Made by a program: the position numbers and the translations under genes
The notes under the pieces: generated by a model
Database searches by the model: none
The model's input: only the letters and a program-made list of their open reading frames with translations
What the model was told of the DNA's origin: nothing
NCBI GenBank assembly: GCA_051648485.1
Contig: JBOFFH010000079.1
Span: 1-9,931 of the forward strand
Direction: 5' to 3'
Length of the DNA: 9,931 nucleotides
DNA from: JAGNZR01 sp051648485
GTDB lineage: Bacteria > Fusobacteriota > Fusobacteriia > Fusobacteriales > Fusobacteriaceae
Shown here: positions 1-6,083 of the stretch, in pieces
How positions within the stretch are numbered: the first letter of the stretch is position 1
Layout of the letters: each line of letters opens with the position of its first letter

Positions 1-180
1 CATATCCACATAAACTTTATTTCTTGAAAGAGTTTCTAACGTCAAAGGAGTTATTATTTCTGTAGCACTTTTTGTCATAATAACTTTTACATTATAACCT
101 TTTTTCTTTAAAATAGAGACTATATTGGCACTTTTATAAGCTGCTATTCCTCCTGTGACTCCCACTAATATATTTTTCAT
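1..180 (-). CDS. coaBC: CoaBC N-terminus (partial): phosphopantothenoylcysteine decarboxylase / phosphopantothenate-cysteine ligase
   Basis: This is the first 60 codons of a gene cut by the left window edge. Translation begins MKNILVGVTGGIAAYKSA, the signature N-terminus of the CoaC/Dfp flavoprotein. GVTGGIAAYK is the first strand and glycine-rich turn of the flavodoxin-like fold; the segment VKVIMTKSATEIITPLTLETLS also fits the family. In the family CoaB joins cysteine to 4'-phosphopantothenate and CoaC decarboxylates the product with FMN, two steps of coenzyme A synthesis in the cytoplasm. The catalytic His and the whole CoaB half lie outside the window, so a stand-alone CoaC cannot be excluded. 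Two ATGs are adjacent (183 and 180); GAGG at 187-190 is 6 bases from the second and 3 from the first, so 180 is preferred. It follows the coiled-coil gene by 25 bases with no terminator, so it is probably the next gene of the operon. Confidence 0.93.
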   Translation of the reverse strand, partial: MKNILVGVTGGIAAYKSANIVSILKKKGYNVKVIMTKSATEIITPLTLETLSRNKVYVDM

Positions 181-205
181 CATTTACCTCACTATCCTCT
201 TATTC

Positions 206-955
206 TTAAAGTTTAAACTCTTTCTCATACTGTATTTTTTTTTCCAATAGTTCTTCTATTTGTTCAAATTTAAAACCTTCTTGAGAAAGTTCTTTAAAAT
301 TATATCCTGAAATATCACTCATAAATTCAAAATAGTTTTCATTCATATAAGTGCAAAATTTTCTATTTTTAGAAAACACTTTATTTATTCTTTCACCTTT
401 TAATGCTCCAGTTTTTATATCAAAACTGATTTTCCCTAATTTTAGATTGAGATATTGTTTTTTAGCCTCTGTGTAATTTTTTAATCCACCATCTAAAAGA
501 TTCCAACTTTCATCGTTTAATTGATCTATAAAATTAATTTGTAATTCATTGAATTCAATTAAAATCTCATTAAATTTTGTTCCTATATAAAATTTTTCCA
601 TAGTAATTCTATATTTATGATTTTTCAATAACAGCAAAGAGTCATTATTTTTATCTTTCAAATTATTAATTTCTTTTTTTAATAGTTGATTTTCATTTTT
701 CAAATCTCTTAAATTTTTTTCAAATATTTCTATTTGTTTAGGATTGAACTGCTGAATTTCAATCTCTTTTGATTTTTTAATTTCTTTTGGTTGAATTTCT
801 TCAAACCTTACTGGACTGAATTTTCCAATTTTTTCTCTCAATTCAAACCTCTTCAGTTCAATTTCTTTTTCTTGTAATTTTAATTCTAATTGTTTCATTT
901 TTTCATTTAATTCTTTCTCTACATTGGCTTTTTTTTGAAACAGTTTTGAAAACAC
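206..955 (-). CDS. Uncharacterised coiled-coil protein between corA and coaBC
   Basis: I do not recognise this 249-residue protein. It has no signal peptide and no membrane segment, so it should be cytoplasmic. Residues about 10-55 and 75-112 are heptad-like, Lys/Glu/Leu-rich and very probably coiled coil. They are broken near residues 46-60 by a Pro-containing stretch (FSPVRFEEIQPKEI). Residues about 118-249 look like a compact mixed helix/strand domain with aromatic residues, including YIGTKFNEIL, SWNLLDGGLKNYTEAKKQYL and YFEFMSDISGYNFKEL. The start is GTG at 953-955, preceded by a run of seven G that must act as the Shine-Dalgarno. Residue 19 (Met) is a less supported alternative start. 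The frame is the same as corA's: only TAG plus four codons separate them, so the two are very likely co-expressed. Gene reality is well supported by length and tight packing; function is unknown. Confidence 0.85.
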   Translation of the reverse strand: MFSKLFQKKANVEKELNEKMKQLELKLQEKEIELKRFELREKIGKFSPVRFEEIQPKEIKKSKEIEIQQFNPKQIEIFEKNLRDLKNENQLLKKEINNLKDKNNDSLLLLKNHKYRITMEKFYIGTKFNEILIEFNELQINFIDQLNDESWNLLDGGLKNYTEAKKQYLNLKLGKISFDIKTGALKGERINKVFSKNRKFCTYMNENYFEFMSDISGYNFKELSQEGFKFEQIEELLEKKIQYEKEFKL

Positions 956-967
956 TTTTCCCCCCCA
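956..967 (-). promoter_or_regulatory. G7 tract acting as ribosome binding site of the coiled-coil gene
   Basis: Read on the minus strand, the corA stop TAG is followed by T, seven G (960-966), four A and the GTG start. No other purine-rich Shine-Dalgarno is present, so the G run should pair with the CCUCC of 16S rRNA. It is the longest G or C run I can see in this AT-rich window; the next is five bases (8090-8094). A change in tract length would alter both pairing and spacing. Confidence 0.6.
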
Positions 968-2056
968 CTATATCCAATTTCTCTTTCTAATATAGTAAAT
1001 CATTCCACACCCTATAATAAACATACTTACTAAAGCTCCAAAATATCCAAATTGCCATTTTAATTCCGGCATTATTTCAAAATTCATTCCATAAATTCCT
1101 GCTATAAAAGTAAGAGGAACAAATATAGTTGAAACGACAGCAAGAAGTTTCATTGTTTCATTCATCATTATATTCAAAGTAGATCTATATACCTCTACTA
1201 AACTTGTTACTCTACTGTTCATACTCTCTATTATCTCATTTATCAAAAGTATGTGATCATGTAAGTCATTCAGATATATCCCCATATCCTCTTTAAAAAC
1301 GCTTATTTCTCTTGAATAATTCATTTTCATCATTATATCCCTTACTGGAACAATTGATCTTTTTAAATTTAAAAATTCTTTTTTTAGCACCATTATTCTT
1401 TCCATATCATCTTTATCTGGATTGTCTATTAATTTTTCCTCCAAATCATCTATTTTTTCATCCATTCCATTTAAAACTAAAAAATAGTTATCTATTATCA
1501 TATCTAAAATACAATAAGCTAAATAATCATGTCCTTTTTTTCTGAGTTTTTTTACACCACTATTTATTCTTTTTCTGAGCAAATCAAATACATCACCTGA
1601 AATTTCTTGAAAAGTAAGAAGATAGTTTTCTGCAATTATCATAGAAAACTGTTCTGACTCTATCTCTCCATTTTGTGGATTCAATTTCAACATTTTTATA
1701 ATTATGAAAATGTATTCTTCCCTTTCTTCAAGTTTTGGTCTATGCTGAACATTTACCATATCCTCCAAGATAAAACTATCTATATTGAATATTTTTCCAA
1801 ATTCCTCTACCAGATCAGTGTTATGAACTCCATCTATATTTATCCAATTCGTATTTCCTGAAATTAGTTGGATTTCATCTAATGAATTTAGATTTTTATG
1901 ATTAATTTCAAATTCATTGTATGAATAAGACTCTATATTTATTTTTTGATTTTTTCTCTCTCCTGTGTAAAAAACAGTTTCAGGAGGTAATCCTATTTTT
2001 TTATGTCTATTTTTTTTTGTGTGTTTTTCTTCTTCTTTTTTTATTTTTTTTTTCAT
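968..2056 (-). CDS. corA: CorA-family magnesium/cobalt transporter
   Basis: A 362-residue member of the CorA family, pentameric channels of the inner membrane that take up Mg2+ (and Co2+). The early segment GLPPETVFYTGE and the large acidic cytoplasmic domain (to about residue 300) are typical. Two membrane helices end the protein: about 302-322, closing with the diagnostic GMN signature at 323-325 (YGMNFEIMPEL), and about 336-356, followed by the basic tail RKRNWI. Both termini should face the cytoplasm. The longer frame starts at 2071, but ATG at 2056 is preferred because AAAGGA (2063-2068) lies 6 bases ahead of it; the 2071 ATG directly abuts the murJ TAA and lacks a good site. Codons just after the start carry A10 and A9 runs encoding a Lys-rich leader. 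ZntB-type Zn2+ transport is a relative to exclude, but GMN with MPEL favours CorA. Confidence 0.95.
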   Translation of the reverse strand: MKKKIKKEEEKHTKKNRHKKIGLPPETVFYTGERKNQKINIESYSYNEFEINHKNLNSLDEIQLISGNTNWINIDGVHNTDLVEEFGKIFNIDSFILEDMVNVQHRPKLEEREEYIFIIIKMLKLNPQNGEIESEQFSMIIAENYLLTFQEISGDVFDLLRKRINSGVKKLRKKGHDYLAYCILDMIIDNYFLVLNGMDEKIDDLEEKLIDNPDKDDMERIMVLKKEFLNLKRSIVPVRDIMMKMNYSREISVFKEDMGIYLNDLHDHILLINEIIESMNSRVTSLVEVYRSTLNIMMNETMKLLAVVSTIFVPLTFIAGIYGMNFEIMPELKWQFGYFGALVSMFIIGCGMIYYIRKRNWI

Positions 2057-2071
2057 AAGTTTTCCTTTCAT

Positions 2072-3535
2072 TTAAATAAAAACTTCCATTCTTTTTTTAT
2101 ATATTGGATACGCCCAAAATATTCCATAAACTGCCGTGAAAACTAAAAGTTTTAAAAATATATTTTCTATCTTATAACTAATCATTATTGCCGCTAAAGA
2201 ACTTATAAGAGTTTTAGCTAAAAATAATCCTAATTTTTTATAATGAATTTCAATATAGTCTCTACTAAATACAAATATTAGTGCAAAAAAGTTTACCCCT
2301 GCTGCCACTGAAGTTGCCAGTGCCAAACCACGATATTGCATTTTATCTATTAGTAACCAGTTTAAAAATATGTTTACAACTACTGAAATTACAGAGAATT
2401 TTACTGGAGCTTTACTATTTTTCATTCCATAAAAAGCTCTTGTAACTAAGTGAATAGCTGTATAAAAATAAAGACCTAAAGAGTAGTAAAATAATGATTC
2501 AGCTGTTACTTTTGCTGCCTCTGCATCAAATTTACCATATGAAAGAGTTAAATTTATTATCTCTTCTGAATAAAAAGTAAATACAAATGTTGAAGGAATA
2601 ACTAAAAACATAAGAACATTCAAACCCTTCTCAAAATTGTCTCTCACTATATCCATTCTTTTGTTAGAAATGGCTTTGGCCAAAGTTGGAAATATTATGG
2701 TGGAAATTGTTATTCCAAACATTCCTATTGGAAGATTATACAATCTTGTAGCATTTTCAAGAGCTGAAACACCACCTGTATTTAAGTAAGAAGCAAAATA
2801 TTGATCCACTACTGTATTTACTTGCTTGGATACTATACCAATCAACATAGGTCCCAACATAACGAATATTTTCCATAAATATTTATCTGAAAAATCTATC
2901 TTAAAACTATACTTTTTCATTATCTTGAAAAAAGATGGTAAAACTACTAAAAGTTGCAATACTCCCGCAGTTACAACTCCATAGCCCAATATATCTACTA
3001 AATTAGTTTTCCCAGCCCAAATTGAAGAAAGTATAAGAACTAAATTAAAAAATATACCTGTACTTGCTGGAATTAGGAATTGTTTAAAGTTGTTTAAAAC
3101 TGCACATACCATTCCCGATAAACTTATAAAGAGAAAATAAGAAGACATTATTTTTAAAAGTCTTGAAGCTAATTGTTTAGTTGATTCATCAAATCCTTGA
3201 ACTGTGTATTGAATAATAGAATCTGAAAAAACTATAGTCAATATTGTTACTAAACTACTAAAAACAAAAACTAAATTTAAAACTGAAAATATAAATTCTT
3301 TAGATTTTTTCTCTCCATCTTCTACCAGTTTGTCATTGTAAAGAGGAATAAAAGAATTCCCAAGTGCACCTTCTCCTAGAAGTTGTCTAAAAAAATTACT
3401 GATTTTAAAAGCACTGTAATAAGCATCTGTAAAGGCTCCAGCTCCAAAATAATAAGCCAATACAACTGAACGAACAAGTCCTAAAACTCTGCTCGTAAGA
3501 ATAACTAACATCATTAAAATTCCACTTTTAAACAC
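2072..3535 (-). CDS. murJ: MurJ, lipid II flippase (MviN family)
   Basis: A 487-residue, highly hydrophobic MOP-superfamily protein that by family moves the peptidoglycan precursor lipid II across the inner membrane. The N-terminus aligns well with MurJ: TSRVLGLVRSVVLAYYFGAG at 14-33, TDAYYSAFK at 36-44, NFFRQLLGEGALGNSFIPL at 47-65. Cavity-lining basic and acidic positions known in E. coli are visible: R16, R22, D37 and R50, and R264 in ATRLYNLPIGMFG. The second Arg of the usual RR pair is Gln51. Length and hydrophobic segments fit a 12 to 14-helix topology, with no truncation. The start is GTG at 3533-3535, overlapping the scpA end by 8 bases, with AAGGGAG (3543-3549) 7 bases upstream inside scpA. 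The corA frame follows with no gap (TAA then ATG). The start region suggests translational coupling to scpA. Confidence 0.96.
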   Translation of the reverse strand: MFKSGILMMLVILTSRVLGLVRSVVLAYYFGAGAFTDAYYSAFKISNFFRQLLGEGALGNSFIPLYNDKLVEDGEKKSKEFIFSVLNLVFVFSSLVTILTIVFSDSIIQYTVQGFDESTKQLASRLLKIMSSYFLFISLSGMVCAVLNNFKQFLIPASTGIFFNLVLILSSIWAGKTNLVDILGYGVVTAGVLQLLVVLPSFFKIMKKYSFKIDFSDKYLWKIFVMLGPMLIGIVSKQVNTVVDQYFASYLNTGGVSALENATRLYNLPIGMFGITISTIIFPTLAKAISNKRMDIVRDNFEKGLNVLMFLVIPSTFVFTFYSEEIINLTLSYGKFDAEAAKVTAESLFYYSLGLYFYTAIHLVTRAFYGMKNSKAPVKFSVISVVVNIFLNWLLIDKMQYRGLALATSVAAGVNFFALIFVFSRDYIEIHYKKLGLFLAKTLISSLAAIMISYKIENIFLKLLVFTAVYGIFWAYPIYKKRMEVFI

Positions 3536-4214
3536 CTGGTTTCTCCCTTCTCTTTATAATTTCATTTTCTATAAGAATATGTCCATCCTTATAAAGTTCT
3601 AGAAGAGACAAAAACATATAAATCAAATGTGTTTTAGTTTGAGCTCTAGAAAAAACTGAATCTAAAGTCCTTTCTTTTTCTGCTAAATAGATATATAAAT
3701 CCTCACTTTCTTTTTCCAAAGAGTAATCTTTTTCTAAGTTTATTTCTAAAAATTCATTTTCTAATTTTTGCATATATCTTGTATAATGAGTAAAAAGATC
3801 CATCTGCTTCAAATTTTTCAAAAGTATTTCTTTAGAAGGTTTTTTCATTATTTTTCTTCCTTCTTTTTTAGAATAAGATATATTATACTCGTTTTGAAGT
3901 TTTCCAATTTCGCTTGCTAACTCTTTCAATACTTTGTATTCTATAAGACGCTTTTTTAATTCTTTTTCTTTCAATTCTTTTTGTTGAGATTTTATAATTT
4001 CCAAAGCTTTTATTTCTAAAAGTTCACTAGCCACTAAAACAAACTCTACTTTTAGTTCTAGACTATCTTTTTTAAAATTTTCAATAAGTTCTAGATATTC
4101 ATCTATAAGCTCTGAAATTTTAACGTCTTCTATTTTTATTTTTTTCTTTTCTACCATATGTAGAAGAAGGTCTAAAGGACCTTTAAAATTATTTAAATTA
4201 AATATAAGTTCCAT
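3528..4214 (-). CDS. scpA: ScpA, segregation and condensation protein A (kleisin)
   Basis: A 228-residue kleisin that in the family bridges the heads of the SMC dimer and binds ScpB in the bacterial condensin, acting on the nucleoid. The N-terminal signature FKGPLDLLLHMVEKKKIKIED (split as residues 10-20 and 21-30) and VKISELIDEYLELI at 31-44 are diagnostic. The middle (about 80-180) is charged and helical. The C-terminal winged helix that contacts SMC is present, with MFLSLLELYKDG at 200-211. Two ATGs are possible: 4214 is preferred because AGGG lies 8 bases ahead of it, against 2 bases for 4220, and because the family N-terminus is short. The gene overlaps the ribF end by 17 bases and the murJ start by 8. 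No scpB or smc is visible here. Confidence 0.95.
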   Translation of the reverse strand: MELIFNLNNFKGPLDLLLHMVEKKKIKIEDVKISELIDEYLELIENFKKDSLELKVEFVLVASELLEIKALEIIKSQQKELKEKELKKRLIEYKVLKELASEIGKLQNEYNISYSKKEGRKIMKKPSKEILLKNLKQMDLFTHYTRYMQKLENEFLEINLEKDYSLEKESEDLYIYLAEKERTLDSVFSRAQTKTHLIYMFLSLLELYKDGHILIENEIIKRREKPGV

Positions 4215-5160
4215 CTTCATTTCCCTTCTCTAGATTCACTAGATAATTTTTCCACTCGATTATATCCTTAGTTATTTGCTCTTTTAAAGAATCTATTCCT
4301 GAAAATTTAATTTCTTTTCTTATATGTTTTATCAGCTGAACTATTATTTTTTTTCCATACAGATCCCCTGAAAAATTTAAAATATGAACTTCTATACTTT
4401 TTTCTCCAGGTTTTAAAGTTGGATTTTTGCCTATATTAACGACTGCATTATACTCTTTATTTTCATTTACTATTTTTACAACTGCCCCATAAATTCCATA
4501 TGGAAGATAAGCTTTATCTTTTCTTTCTAAGTTAGCTGTAGGAAAACCTATTGTTCTTCCCAATTTTTTTCCGTGAATCACCTCACCTATAATAGTCAGT
4601 GGTTCTCCTAAAAAGTGATTCACTTCTGGTAAATCCCCATTCAAAATAAGTTTTCTTATCAAAGTAGAACTTATAACCTTTTCGTCTACTTTGATTGGCT
4701 TGATTTCTCTCACTTTTATTTTATAATAATCACAGATTTCTTGGAGTTCTTTTACTCCATAAGATCTATTTTTACCAAAACCAAAATTAAATCCTACAAA
4801 TATCTCTTTGCTGTTCAATTGCTGCTTCATAACTTTTTCTATAAATTCTTCTGCTGAAAGATTGCAAAATTCTTTATTGAAAGGCTGAAGAACCAAGTAA
4901 TCGACACCTAATTTTTCTAAAAGATAGCTTTTTTCCTCTACACTATTTATAAGTTTAGGAGTTTCGTGATGTTCAATAACTTCTCTAGGATGATTGTAAA
5001 AAGTGAATACAACCGAAATTCCGCTGTGCCTTTTTGCTGATTTTACTGCTGATTTTATGAGCTCTTTATGCCCTATATGAACTCCATCAAAATTTCCAAT
5101 TGCTATGTAACTATTTTTCAACTTTTCTTTTAAACTGAATACATCATAAATTATTTTCAT
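4198..5160 (-). CDS. ribF: RibF, bifunctional riboflavin kinase / FAD synthetase
   Basis: A 320-residue cytoplasmic enzyme, full length for the family. It phosphorylates riboflavin to FMN and adenylylates FMN to FAD. The N-terminal nucleotidyltransferase (about 1-185) shows GNFDGVHIGH at 22-31 with the HxGH nucleotide-binding signature, FVGFNFGFGKNRSYG at 121-135, and ISSTLIR at 163-169. The C-terminal kinase (about 186-305) shows GRTIGFPTAN at 201-210, NIGKNPT at 242-248 and IEVHIL at 256-261, where Glu257 fits the catalytic acid. ATG at 5158-5160 is chosen: it overlaps the whiA stop (TGATG) and has GGAG 5 bases upstream, whereas the in-frame TTG at 5163 is only 2 bases from it. The overlap implies coupling to whiA. 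I see no FMN riboswitch, as expected for an internal operon gene. Confidence 0.96.
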   Translation of the reverse strand: MKIIYDVFSLKEKLKNSYIAIGNFDGVHIGHKELIKSAVKSAKRHSGISVVFTFYNHPREVIEHHETPKLINSVEEKSYLLEKLGVDYLVLQPFNKEFCNLSAEEFIEKVMKQQLNSKEIFVGFNFGFGKNRSYGVKELQEICDYYKIKVREIKPIKVDEKVISSTLIRKLILNGDLPEVNHFLGEPLTIIGEVIHGKKLGRTIGFPTANLERKDKAYLPYGIYGAVVKIVNENKEYNAVVNIGKNPTLKPGEKSIEVHILNFSGDLYGKKIIVQLIKHIRKEIKFSGIDSLKEQITKDIIEWKNYLVNLEKGNEDGTYI

Positions 5161-6068
5161 CAATTCTCCACTTCTCTTTCCTCTTCTAACAAAGTTTTAT
5201 AGAAATCCTCTAAACGTCTAAATCTATTTTTTATTCCCGATTTGGATATACCTATAATTTCCGATATTTCTTGAAGAGAACTTTCGGTATATTGTAATCT
5301 TACTACTGCCACTTCTTTTAATACGGGACTTAAACTGTTCAATCCATAAAATTTATCAATATACTCAATCATTTTTATCTGCCTATTGGCTGAATCTAAA
5401 GTTTTTGTTTCGTTTGCAACTTCCCAATTCATTTCCCTGATAGTTTTGTTTTTTAAATCTTTCATCATAGTTGTTTCTTCATATTTAAAAAATTCTTTAA
5501 TTGACCCCATACTCACTAAGAGATCCATTATATCTTCTGCGTTTCTTAAATAAACTAAATATTTATATTTTTTCAAAGCTTGAAAAGCTTTTTTTCCGAG
5601 TACCAGCAATAAACTATGAAGTTCATCTGCTGAATCTTGAGAATCTATAAAAAAATCCATAGCATACTCTTTCTGTGGATCTTTTAAATATCCAGAATAA
5701 AGAAAATATCCTCTTATAGTCCCTCTTAAAAGCTCATCGTGATTTATTATAACACTATTAGTTATTCCATTTAATTTAATCAAAAACTCTTTGTAACCTT
5801 TTTGATTGGGAATAGTTACTGTGTATGTTTTATGTTCTCCAAAATTTTTACTTATTGAATATTTTATCAATATTTTTAATTTACTAGTTTCTTGTAAAAG
5901 TCCATAAAATCTGCTAGCTAAAGTTATATTTTCTAATTTTAGTTCTATTTTATTAGAAAAAATTCCATTTTTACTGTTTAAAAGAGATCTTATCTCTCCC
6001 AACATCTCTAATTGTGGTAAATCTTCTATTTTCATAACCTCTTTTTTTACTTTTTGAGTATAAGACAA
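5160..6068 (-). CDS. whiA: WhiA, LAGLIDADG-like / HTH DNA-binding regulator
   Basis: A 302-residue WhiA homologue. The family has a degenerate homing-endonuclease fold plus a DNA-binding domain; in Streptomyces it controls sporulation septation and in Bacillus it affects cell division and chromosome segregation. The N-terminus SYTQKVKKEV matches WhiA's usual SFxxxVKxEL. The LAGLIDADG-like repeat is visible at LLRGTIRGYFLYSGYLKDP (113-131), without catalytic acidic residues. WEVANETKTLDSANRQ at 215-230 is a WhiA hallmark, and the C-terminal helix-turn-helix is at about 250-290 (LQEISEIIGISKSGIKNRF). The start is TTG at 6066-6068: a TGA lies two codons upstream in frame and the protein N-terminus fits, so no ATG is available before residue 12. 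AAAGGAG is 10 bases upstream and overlaps the polA stop. Both features predict modest translation. Confidence 0.93.
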   Translation of the reverse strand: MSYTQKVKKEVMKIEDLPQLEMLGEIRSLLNSKNGIFSNKIELKLENITLASRFYGLLQETSKLKILIKYSISKNFGEHKTYTVTIPNQKGYKEFLIKLNGITNSVIINHDELLRGTIRGYFLYSGYLKDPQKEYAMDFFIDSQDSADELHSLLLVLGKKAFQALKKYKYLVYLRNAEDIMDLLVSMGSIKEFFKYEETTMMKDLKNKTIREMNWEVANETKTLDSANRQIKMIEYIDKFYGLNSLSPVLKEVAVVRLQYTESSLQEISEIIGISKSGIKNRFRRLEDFYKTLLEEEREVEN

Positions 6069-6083
6069 TTCTCACTCACTCCT

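Noticed and set aside
968..970. Idea that the corA stop is a premature stop in a longer fused gene
   Set aside because: CorA is already full length, ending with the second membrane helix and the basic RKRNWI tail, so the TAG is its natural end; readthrough is kept only as a hypothesis.
1312..1545. Plus-strand open frame of 77 codons
   Set aside because: It is antisense to the well-supported corA gene, is Leu/Phe/Asn-rich as expected for the complement of AT-rich coding DNA, and has no ribosome binding site.
1673..1861. Plus-strand open frame of 62 codons
   Set aside because: Antisense to corA, Tyr/Phe/Ile-rich low-complexity product, no Shine-Dalgarno and no family resemblance.
5161..5163. 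TTG as ribF start giving one extra residue
   Set aside because: The ATG immediately after has a better spacing from GGAG (5 bases rather than 2) and overlaps the whiA stop in the usual coupled fashion.
5160..6068. Active homing endonuclease
   Set aside because: The LAGLIDADG-like segment is degenerate and lies in a full WhiA with a C-terminal helix-turn-helix; no intron or intein surrounds it.
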